DNA of 64,000 nucleotides from Gnetum montanum. Lineage: Eukaryota; Streptophyta; Gnetopsida; Gnetales; Gnetaceae. The notes below the pieces were generated by a model that saw only the letters and a list, made by a program, of their open reading frames with translations, was not told the origin of the DNA and searched no databases. A program made the position numbers and the translations under genes. Positions 22,037 to 32,040 of this stretch are shown in pieces. The DNA is taken from assembly GCA_015680685.1 (NCBI GenBank), contig MNCI01010412.1:7917-71916 (forward strand), given 5' to 3'. Within the stretch, counting starts at the first letter, position 1. Each line of letters begins with the position of its first letter.

Positions 22037-24740
22037 ATGGCTCCTAAAAGATCCATAGCAAAAGGACCCTCACAACATGGAAGTAAAAGACCACAAGGTT
22101 AAGGAAGAGGACCAACTAGAGAACAAACACTACAAGCAAAGTAGGAAGCCCAATCCTCTAGCATTTAACCAACAAACATCTACTACTAAATAATCTGCAT
22201 AGGCTGAGGTGGAAGTGCCACTAGCTCTGGAACAAGAACAATGCCTCATGCTATCAACTGAATGTCTCTAGGCAATCCAAGAGAAGTCCATGATGTCCAT
22301 AGTGATTATGGAATTGAATTTTGGACTATTCATGGAGTTTGCACTTGAAAACATCTGAATCCAATTACAAGCCTATCCTCTATGAACAACTCTATCAAGA
22401 AGTGGTGAAAGGTACATGGTAGAAGTGTATCAATTTTGGAAGAATAAACAAGATGATGTTATTGTTAAGATTGAAGGAGTCTCTGTGTCTTACTCCATTG
22501 AAGCTATTGCAAAGGCACTTAATATTCTAAATATCGAAGTAAATGTAACACAAATATCCACAAAATTTGACATTAATGCAAAGAAGCTATTGCTACAAAG
22601 AGAATATGGAAAAGAGAATAAGGAGTACAATAAATTAACAATTGAGGAGAAGATATATTTCAAGATCAAGACCTACAACCTATTCCCTATTAAAAGGATC
22701 AATAGAATTTCCACCTACGCTACCAAAGGAAGTGCAATTCTCATAGGGAAATTCAATACCAACATAGTGCATTTACTCTTTTTAGAAATACAAAGAATGT
22801 TTGAAAATAAGAAGGTACGAAAACTTACATTGCCATTTTCTTGACTCATTAGAAAGTTGTGCAAGCAAGTAGGAATTCTGGAATATACAAATGATGTTCT
22901 AAGGAAAGCCCAGAATGCATCCTATGTTGAGATGTCCAGACAAGTTCCACTAAAGAAAGATCAACTAGAGAAGCTAGTAGGCATCGAGGAAGTAGCAAGT
23001 TCCACACTAGCAAGTAACATTCCAACAACTAAACAATAAGATGAAGGACCTAGTGGATCATCTCCTACTAGTGATAGATTTGGACCAAGTGCTCTACCTA
23101 CACAACCAAATTACAGTCCTTTCATGAGCCACTTGCAGCATATCATAGAAATAATTAGTTGGGAATAAGGGAAGGTTTCACATTGTATAATGTAAGGGAT
23201 AACTTGGTAAGACCTGTAGTATGAATGAAACCCTCTAGTGATTAGGTATCTTTATAGATAGAAGAGGATGACGACTGGGCACAACAGATCTTAGGGAACA
23301 TTGCATCTTTCCAAGTTATACTAGAAACTATAGAAGATGCCACAGTGGTGATAATGCACCACCAAGATGCAGTAGGAGCAGCATAAGTAATAACCGATTA
23401 CATCAAAGAATCATTCAATGTTTCCATTATGTCATCAGTAGATATTATTGAAATCAGAGATGTTGAAATGCTAGCTAGTACATCCATAACCCCATTAGAA
23501 TAAAAAGATGTCCTTGATCAACTGTTGTAGATAGAATTAGTAATGTAAAATATCTTTGATATCCCTAGTAATATCATTGTAGTTCAATATGATTTGATTA
23601 CAATAAAGTGAGGGTTGGTCATGATAGAGATAAGGGCAAAGCATGTAGAAAATGAAGTGCAAATGTTGCAAATTGAATTAGTAGCCTTGAAAGTAGAAAA
23701 GAAAGACATGTTTAGAAGAAAACAAGTGAGGTAGCTCATAGTAAGGAATATTCAAGTAGATATGGAGAAAGAGAAGGCTATGTGGAATACATCGGTGACA
23801 AAAGCATAAACATATGCATATGCTAAAGTCATAATTGCCTTGGAAGAAGAAAATGAAAAACTTGCTACAGATAAGACAAGGTTGAAAAGAAGAAAAATAT
23901 TCTTGAAGAAAGCATTCATCAATTATGAGAATTGTTCATCAAAGTTAACTAGGACATGAATAGATTGGCCAAAGAAAATTGAACCTTATTAATAGAAGAA
24001 GTTCACGTGATTCAAAAAAAATCAACAATTGAAATCAACGTGTGGTAGAACGAGGCTAAGAAATATGAATGGGATTAAAGAAAACTTCAGAGATTAGGTG
24101 GGCATGTAGAAGAGAATCAATGAAAAATAAATCGAGATGGAAAAGCCCAAGATCAGCTCAATTACATCACAAACACCTAATTGGTAGCCAATTCTAGATA
24201 GCTTAGCCTGTGTCCAAGTTGAAGTAAAGAGTAAAGACCTGCAGATCGAGGATCTCATAGAGTACATGAAGTTAGCAAACCTTTGGTATTCTAATCTAGC
24301 CATGTTAATAGCAAGTAGACTAAGAAATAAGCTAGAGCAACTAATAGCTACCATGTATGCATTGTACAATAAAGAATTTGCATATAGGAAAGATGCCCAA
24401 TAGAAACTGCATATTAAAAACTTTGAACTCGAAGTAGTAAAGGCTAGCTACCAAGGTCATAAAGATGTAGCAACAAACTTAACCCACTAAATGATTAATT
24501 ACCAAGAATTGTGAAAGGTGGCTAGGACATTTGAAGAAGAGAGAAGGTAGTTTGTAACTTGGTATGTGAAAGCCAATAAGATGTTTTTGTAGCTACCATG
24601 CCCATGGGAAGTACCAATACCATCCAACATTGTAGAATTCACATGGATGGTACATGATCCCAGATTAGAAGAAAAAAAGTTTTGAGCACTCAACTATTAT
24701 CAATTCTAGAGGCTCGATGATAAAGGAAAAATGTTGATGG
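22037..24740 (+). pseudogene. E2 third ORF: plant-transposon-type domain plus coiled coil (broken)
   Basis: An ATG at 22037 starts MAPKRSIAKG. The best preserved part, 22416-22844, reads IVKIEGVSVSYSIEAIAKAL, YFKIKTYNLFPI, and KLTLPFS followed after a stop by LIRKLCKQVGI. This order resembles, from memory, the putative plant transposon domain PF20167 found in angiosperm gypsy relatives. From about 23600 the reading is heptad-like and rich in Glu, Lys and Leu (EEENEKLATDKTRLKRR), a likely coiled coil. The end has PCPWEVPIPSNIVEFTW (24598-24650). E5 carries a matching ORF at 58999-61730. Its role is unknown; the position matches that of env-like or additional ORFs of Athila/Tat elements. Confidence 0.65.
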
Positions 24741-25009
24741 AGAAGCCACCACTATCGAGAACTTAAAGACTACATCAAGATCTTTCATTTATTTTTGTTT
24801 TATTTTGTTTCATTTTGAAATGTGTCCATCATGCCATGCATGATAATTTTGTAAAGAACCACTTGAACCACCATGTGACATTTAGAGTCAAGTAGCCATG
24901 TATATAAGTAGTTATATCAAAGTCTAAGTATACCTCCTAATTTTGTAAGAAAATCTATATTTTTTTTTGTTTTAACTCAAGGATGAGTTTCTAATCAGTC
25001 GTAGGAGTA

Positions 25010-25092
25010 AGATAAAACCTATTTTCACTAAGCAATGATACGACATCTACGATATCATATCTACAACATCATAGCTCTGCACCATGATGTAC
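25010..25092 (+). repeat. Truncated 3' LTR of E2
   Basis: AGATAAAACCTATTTTCACT matches the start of the 5' LTR (TGATAAAACCTATTTTCACG), followed by three units of the 14-bp array (CTACGATATCATAT, CTACAACATCATAG). The PPT-like AGTCGTAGGAGTA directly precedes it. Homology fades after about 25092, so roughly 0.8 kb of LTR is lost. Confidence 0.7.
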
Positions 25093-27549
25093 AGAGCTAC
25101 CTAGTTGCACTATGTCATTTAGTAGGGTTTTCCACAATAGGACATTGTGCACGACATGTCCAAAAACACGTGCCACTCATGGTGATTAGAAATAGCTACT
25201 TAGGCTCTTTTGGTAGGCTTGCTGTCACTACCAACTTATCCACACCACTACCATTCCTCTCACCTTGTCATTACTCTCCAGCAGCTACCTTCATACAAAA
25301 ATTATAATAAGGTGTTATGTACAAATTATTTGTCATCATTACCAATACCCTCCCCTTACCGTTATGGAAAAAAATATTAATTATCATTACTAATAACCAC
25401 CCCTTAGTGTTATACCCTCCCTGTAGTGTTACAGACATAATATAATATTGTATTACTGATCTGTGACTGGTAATGGCCTCTCGGGAAAAATGATGTTGTT
25501 TCCATGCCAATAAAAAATAATTAATAGAATTAGTTACAAATGGTGACCTATGAATACTATGCCTTAACTAATTCTAAATTTTCTAAATAAAAAAGCAATG
25601 TATAAAAATATTATTAGCATTTTTTATTGAATAATATAAAATAGAATGTAGATCCTTCATAATGTTCATCTATGCATGATATTAAAGAGTGAATAATTTT
25701 CTATGAAGCATATTACTACAAAGAGATGAATACAAGGAGTAAAAATGAAATTTTGGACATGTTCTTGCAAAAATGTTCTCTTATAGATTTCTAAGAACAC
25801 CTTAATGAATCACACATTTTGGTGTATGATCCATGGTCATAAACGGTCTTCTAAATGATCTAACCCTTAATAAATCAACAATTATGAAATGATGGACAAA
25901 AACTTCCAATCGAATGTAGACTTAGTCTATTGACCCTTATTAGAAATGATAAGGGTATAGATTGATTATGATGGACTTAGTGACTAACTCGATGAAACAC
26001 AAGTGATATAGATATAATCCAAGTGATATAAGCATGTTTAAAATAGATATGAAACATAAAACAAGTGGTAAATGACATACAAATATGTGGAAAAGGGTTT
26101 TGGTTTTCCCTTCCTAAGAAACAAGGAATGCTTTAACAAATGTGTTAATAGAGTTTGCCTCCAATGGAGGGCCAAGAGCTATAATGGTATAGGATACAAA
26201 TTGTGAATTAAAAATTGACAATTTGAACTTAGTTTATGAATAAAAAGAGGGTTCAATGATGGATTTTGAACTTTTATAAGGTCACAAATGAATGAAGGAT
26301 CTATTGGCATTGTTTGGAGTCAATTTGGGGGTCAAACAAGGTTGTTTATAGGTGTTATCTTGTAGGTAATCCTATCAAGTGATGTAGTGATGCTTAGGTA
26401 GGTGATGTTGACATTGACATTAGTGTGATCATGTGTGTTACTGTGCTACGATTGATCTTGTAAACTACAAATGATGTTCAAATGATAGTGAGGCATGAAT
26501 TTAACATAGTTTACATGGATGATGATGCTTAGAATCTCTTAAAATTCAAGAAATTATAGTAGAATTATTATTGAACTTGGTATTTATAGGATTAGGATTT
26601 TCCAAAAATATTAAAAGTTCAAACTAGTTAACTTGGACTTCACTTTTGGCAACTCAAGGTGTGTGCCACGTACAAGTGATGATGATGACATAGTGTGGCA
26701 TAAGTATCACCTACGTCAACACATTTTGGTACTTCATGCTCCAAATTGTTAATCTAGGATCTAAGGGATTATCATCAATGCTTGAAATGATGTTGAACAT
26801 CACTAGGATGTTGTTGATTGGATGTCAAAGGTTATACAAGGTCATAAGTATCATCCAAGGTAAGTTTTTTTTGTGATGACGTATAGGTCATGCTGATGTT
26901 AATGACACCTAAGCATCATGAAATGGAAACATGCTATTATGAATATTTTAGATCCTTCAGAATTTCTAAAGTTGATGCCTAAGGTCTTAGGTACAATGTA
27001 GATTAGTTGAAGAAGGTTCAATGAAAGTGAAATCGAGACCAAAAGGTGGGTTTTTAATGGATGTTGTAGTGGTGTACTAGAAAGTGATGCTATCACTGAT
27101 GTTAGTGTCACTTGGATAAGAGATGCAATTTTGAGCTACAAAAAGCTATCTAAATTATCACAATTAAAGCCTATCCTCTAGGGCATGGTCTGGATCAACC
27201 ATTAGAGGAAGCTTGTTGAAGCCTAAAACACTATTGACAATGATGATTTGGGGGGCATTTTGATGGATTAAAGGGATGTGACAATGTTGAAGCCACACAT
27301 TTTGGTTGTTGAGGTATTGGAAAAGTGATTACAATAGAATATCAATTAGATATTTCATTTTTTCCAAGCATAATTTGGTATAAGCATTCTTATTGAAGTA
27401 TTTTGTTTTATCACACCACATCCACTACTGATTATATAAAGAAACATGTTGATAAAACTAATGTATTATAGAATGAAGCCCTTTCCTAATATTAGGTGCA
27501 TTTGAAACATGAAAGCTACCTTTGTGGGATAAGCATTGAGCTTTTGGGT
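25093..27549. other. Unidentified intergenic DNA
   Basis: From 25093 to 25510 the sequence is slightly richer in GC with short repeated runs (CCCTCC, TAGTGTTA). Two opposing ORFs of 79-90 codons sit here without family features. 26400-27120 contains several versions of GATGTTAGTGTCA/GATGTTAATGACA, hinting at an old repeat. I recognise no gene or element. Confidence 0.35.
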
Positions 27550-27570
27550 AATGATGCTAACAAAGTAAAA

Positions 27571-27723
27571 ATGAGGTATTAGCCAAGTGGTAAGACTCTT
27601 GATTTGAAAGCTCCAAGTTATAGATTCAATTCTGGTGAGCAATGCTAAGTTATAAAGTTTTAATTAAACTATATATCTTGGGGTGTGCTAATATTACAAT
27701 TATTTTGGGGTTCCAACACCCTC
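27571..27723 (+). mobile_element. Full-length tRNA-derived SINE with long target duplication
   Basis: The best reference copy, 153 bp. It has an A-box (TTAGCCAAGTGGTAAGA), a middle CTTGATTTGAAAGCTCCAAG, a B-box-like AGATTCAATTCTG, then AGCAATGCTAAGTTATAAAG, CTATATATCTTGGGGTGTG, and the end TTGGGGTTCCAACACCCTC. Flanks 27550-27570 and 27724-27744 match at 19 of 21 positions, a target-site duplication of the length made by LINE-type machinery. This shows the family spreads by retroposition. Confidence 0.9.
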
Positions 27724-28004
27724 AATGATGCTAAAAAAGTGAAACCATTGTATAAGTACTTTGCTTTTATCACTCAAACCCATAATCTATATGAGATACA
27801 AAACTACCAAACAATATTCTTTAACAAAGCATAATTAATGTTTTGAATATGTCTAAGATTCCATCCACCAAAAGACCATAATTTACATATTATATTATAA
27901 TTATTGTTTAACCACAAAAAAGTTATATCTTTTTTATCTCTCTTAGAAATTATTATTTTAGGACCAAAAAAAAAATACATCAAGTAAGTCTTAGATCTAT
28001 CATA

Positions 28005-28086
28005 TAATATTAGCATTATCCACTAGAATTAAATTTGTGACTTTATTTTCTAATCCAAGACTCCTATCACTAAGCTAATACGTTAT
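28005..28086 (-). mobile_element. SINE 5' fragment, minus strand
   Basis: The minus strand reads AATAACGTATTAGCTTAGTG, GATAGGAGTCTTGGATTAG and AAATTTAATTCTAGTGGATAA, the tRNA-like head of the SINE family. The tail is missing. Confidence 0.6.
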
Positions 28087-28404
28087 TGTTAAAGGAGATT
28101 TTATAGTGCCACATTGTTTTATTCTTTTTATGATCTTAAATGCATCTATATAATTTTTAATTTTTTAGTTAATGAAAGATGACTCCAGTGGTTAGTTCAT
28201 TATTTAAGAAGGATTTATAGACAAGGGTTTTCCAATTTAAGTTACATTCAAGGTATCCATATATTCCTCTATAATTATTTTATAACATCATATTGGCTAT
28301 TTTTTTGGTATGTACTTATAGTTGAATTATTTTGGGTTATGATTCCCTCCTTAAATGACTATTTTTTATTAGTTGATTAGGTTAATAAGAAATCAATATC
28401 CTTG
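28087..28404. other. AT-rich flank of E3
   Basis: No gene seen. A tRNA-like phrase (CCAGTGGTTAGTTCATT) near 28192 and TTGAATTATTTTGGGTTATG near 28323 may be the ends of a very old SINE, too diverged to call. Confidence 0.35.
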
Positions 28405-28409
28405 GGTAT
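28405..28409. repeat. Target-site duplication of E3, left copy
   Basis: GGTAT at 28405-28409 is repeated exactly at 35415-35419, directly outside the two LTRs. Five base pairs is the normal Ty3/gypsy duplication. Confidence 0.9.
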
Positions 28410-29221
28410 TGATGAGTGGCGAGGTACCCCTACACTCAACCATACAAATATGAGCATCTCACGTGCAATCTGGTCAAACTCCAAGGACTAAGTGCTTACG
28501 TGCCCAAATGGAACACTTAAGGTTAATCTATCACTGTCTTCCCAAACTTACTTGTATTGTCATGGTTGTATGGTTAATTAAGCTTGAGGTATATGATTTT
28601 TATATCTTTTATCTTTTCAAGGTCTTATGCTAAGAGGGGAAAGGTGAAGAGACTAAGTGACTAACTTTCATTAACTATTCACTAACTAAGTTCTAATTGT
28701 CTTAGTACCAGTATCTGTTCCCACTTGCCGCACACACCCTGAACTAATGCAATGCTGCTGGAATTACCAAATGCTATTTTTTACTAGGTTACCAAGCATT
28801 GCACACATGCTCGAAGCAGTTGTATTGAATGCACTTAACTAGGAGAGTCAAGGGTGGAGAGAGATTAATTATCTAAGAAAGCATTTAAACATTTAACAGT
28901 AATTAATTCCTATTTAGCTTAGTCCACATGCTGCAAGGTTTATCAAAAAGTTCTTCTTTATTTCCATACACAAATGTGTGCTCAAGTACAATTTTCTTGA
29001 ATAAAGATCCGTTCACTTTAAGACTCCAATTGCAGGCACATGGAAATTATTCTAACTCTAGAATGGTAAAACTACTATAGTTTGGCTAAGGGTCTAGATC
29101 TAGATGCCTAAAATAGGGAAAGGCACCTCTTATTTATAAGCATTGAGATAGGCTACGATATCACGTATGCGATATCGCGGGGGCCGACACGATATTGCGT
29201 ATGCAATATCGCAGCTCATCA
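28410..29221 (-). repeat. 3' LTR of E3 (812 bp)
   Basis: Bounded by TGATGAG and CTCATCA. On the minus strand it holds the palindrome array in the 2+2 layout (29152-29214), the TATA box (29132-29138), and a hairpin with stem TGCAATGCT/AGCATTGCA around the TTGGTAACC motif. Immediately outside, 29222-29240 gives the PPT-like CAGTCATGCGGGTA on the minus strand. Confidence 0.9.
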
Positions 29222-31235
29222 TACCCGCATGACTGAATGAAAACTCATCCTCGAGTTCCTTACAAAATATTGGAAAGGTATGAGATTATTGACTTGAATG
29301 ATACTAATGGTGAATGGGGTGACATGTGAATGGATCATCATTACAAAACATGATAAAATTAGTGTTCATGACAATAAGGGTGAACACTATACACATTTGA
29401 CATCTAGCCTTATTTGGTAGCTGAGAGAGAAGAGAGAGAGAGAGAGAGAAGATGTCTGTTGCTACCAATGCCAAGATTGCGCCTTTCATTGTTTATCCAT
29501 AAGCACATCATCAATCTTGTTCCTTGCATAACTACTTTAGCACCAGTCCATTCCAAGTGTTTCCTCTAGATCCAATCCATTGGTGTATGCTTGCCATTCT
29601 GCACACACAACATAGTCTTATATTAACAAGGGTAAATGAATCATAATGCTGTTGATACCTTGCCTCAGTGTAAAGTCCATTGGTTGAGTTGTGATATGGC
29701 TGATGCAGATCTGGAGATATAATATTGGTGACTACCCAAGGTGTAAGGGTTAGGAGAAAATAAAAAAAAATTGGACTAGGACCCCCATGACTAAGAGCGA
29801 ACCTCTAGTAGCGAGAGAATGGAAAAAGAGAAGGAATAAGAAAGATGGAGAAAAAGAAATAATGGCTACACCAATAAAATGGATGTAAGGGATGGAAATG
29901 AACAAAATAAATGTTGATTGCAAAAATGTTTAGGGGAAAGAAATTAATGGATGGACCAAATAGGAATGCTAGTGGGTCCTCCCCAAAGCAGGCTCATGCC
30001 CTTAATACCCTGACATTCCCACATTCAAAGAGTCTCGAGGCTTTAAAAATGTCATTTGGAAACAAGCGTTAAAGTCTTAACCACAAGAATTTACCAAAAA
30101 TAAAATAATGCATCAACCAAAACATGGACTATTGATACAACTAGAAATGAGGTGCAAAATGGGGAAAGAAGGATGGCAGAAGAGAATGGAATAGAGTCTT
30201 AAGAACAAAGTGGTGTACAGTCCCTTGTGTGTTAATGGTTCATGTGACTTAGTAGATCTCATTCCAAATATAGCCTCAAACAAACCACATCCAGTGACTT
30301 CGCATTAATACATTCAGCTAATCCATCCACCTAGAGTAACAAGGATGCTTTTGCCAAAAAGTCACCACCATTTCGATGAAATGAAAAAGGGAAAAGTAGG
30401 AAGTGAGAAGGGGCCTTAGTTGGAGGAAACATGTTTTTTTAGTTCCATAACTAGTGCTTGTAGCCCAGATGATTATTTTGTCTAAGGGATGTACTTTGAA
30501 TTCTCACTTTAATGTGTTTTTCTTCTATGTGTTTTGCATGAGAACCACACCATGCAAAGACTTATTATTTTTATTAGCTCAACTTCCCGATAATGGAGTA
30601 GCATCGGAATGGTATGGAAGAATCAAGAAGAAAAAATGCAAGCACCCAAGAGAATGGCTAGCACAAAATGCATCAAATCCCCTTGAAGTCACACCTTTTT
30701 CAATCCTTGAGTTCTTAGTTTGAGAAACACCCAGTCACCAATTTGTTGATAGTTCTTATTACTGAAAGAAAGGGACTGTACAGTTCCAAGCCAAGAGAGA
30801 CCATATAAATTCATGGACATATGGGTGATGTGGACTCATTACTTATTATATCAAAAGAACCATACCCAAGTATCAACATTATCACTCAAATGTAAAAACC
30901 AAACATTAGCAATCAATGGAATACAGTTCATACCATCTTCAGGAGCACTTATTAGGTGACAAACTTAACAAAAAAATAAATAAATACACAAATAAAAGAA
31001 AAAGTATGAACAATGTTGCAAAACAAAAACAAGAAAAGTTAAAGAAATTTGCAAAAAAAAAATAAAATGTGTCAAACAAAAACTTAAAAAGGAACCGAGG
31101 GCCTTGATTGATCAGTATAGGTGGCCATCTCCCCCATGACTAAATTGAAAGAGGGAGATCCAAAATAATGAGTGAGATCATCCTTTCTTCGATGTGTAAT
31201 GTGCATTGACCTTTCTAGGTTCATGGTAAGGTTTG
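29222..31235 (-). other. E3 conserved 3' non-coding region
   Basis: Aligns with 47250-49275 of E4 read on the opposite strand. Landmarks are CAAGGGGATTTG (30676-30687), CTGCTTTGGGGAGGACCCA (29971-29991) and a PPT-like AGTCATGGGGGT (29783-29794). A GA-rich run (29422-29450) lies where E1 and E4 also have CT/GA-rich text. No protein is supported; the ORF at 30454-30723 is on the other strand and unconvincing. Confidence 0.65.
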
Positions 31236-32040
31236 GTCTATTGCATATTAACTAGTACTCTTTTATTGGAGCGCTTGTTTGAAGTTTTTAGAAAAATTTC
31301 CAGCTTCCACCTAATGATGTTTTTAGGTTAAGGGTTGGAAGTTGGCGACACTCTTGCTCTAGTGTATCTATGCTTTCAACGTGGATGCAAGTTGGTCCCC
31401 CAATTAGTTCCATGCATGTTGGTAAGTTGCTCTCTTGATTAGTTGTCAACCACTAGGTGTCTTCTTGTTGTGTAGTTGCTACATATAGGCATTTTGTATA
31501 TTTATTTCTTGGGCACACTGGTTGCATGGAGGCAATGTTGAACATTCTTGTATGCCATCACACCCTGTATCACTGTATGTGATGCATGGAACTTTCTTCC
31601 TCTTGATATTCCCAAAAGTGTTTTCCTTAGATATTTCTAGGGAAAGATCGCGGATTCCTAGGCATGCATTTATGGTACTTAGCCATGCCCTTCCCATTAT
31701 TATTGGGAAGTCCCCTTTGTCATTGTTTACTTGTATCACTAGGAAATCAGCTGGGTATGACCACCCATACATAGTGGTAATAATGTCCTCCACCAGTCCC
31801 AAGGGAATAGTGATGGACTAGTCAGCCAACTCTAAGTGAATGTTGCTCTTCTTTAGTGGAGGTAGGTTCTAGGCTTTATACATCTCTTGTGATATTAAGT
31901 TGACTCCAGGACCTGAGCCCAAAAGAGCTTTACATGGTTCATTCCTAGCAACTTGAAGATAGATTAAAGGGCTTCCGAGGTCAGAGAATTTCCTAGGAAG
32001 GTGTCCCTCCTTGATCTAGCCAGTGACGACATGTGTTAAC
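31236..32040 (-). pseudogene. E3 protease remnant and deletion scar
   Basis: The minus strand reads CKALLGSGPGVNLIS near 31910, where the catalytic Asp of the aspartic protease is Gly, then GLVEDIITTMYGWSYPADFL and DFPIIMGRAWLSTI (31700-31760). About 170 bp later the reading reaches GGAAGCTGGAAATTTTTC (31291-31308), then a 20-bp scrap matching RT sequence (31268-31287), then the post-integrase text. So at least two deletions removed the polymerase. The protease would be inactive. Confidence 0.75.

Larger units (their letters stand above)
12749..25092 (+). mobile_element. E2: decayed long-type Ty3/gypsy element with a third ORF
   Basis: In order: 5' LTR (12749-13665), primer-binding site, an inserted LTR start and gap (13760-14286), gag, PR-RT-RH-INT, a 2.1-kb non-coding stretch, a third ORF, a PPT, and the first about 80 bp of the 3' LTR. 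It is riddled with stops and frameshifts, mostly from transitions. The 3' LTR is cut short, so the right boundary and target duplication cannot be checked. The gene order and tRNA-Asp-type primer site place it in the Athila/Tat branch (inference from known family features). Confidence 0.85.

Noticed and set aside
12749-25092. E2 with ORF3 as an intact endogenous retrovirus with an envelope
   Set aside because: ORF3 shows no signal peptide, membrane span or fusion-type features; it is coiled-coil-like and broken, so an envelope call is not supported.
28180-28345. Possible additional very old SINE
   Set aside because: Only a CCAGTGGTTAG phrase and a vague tail match; too weak to annotate as a copy.
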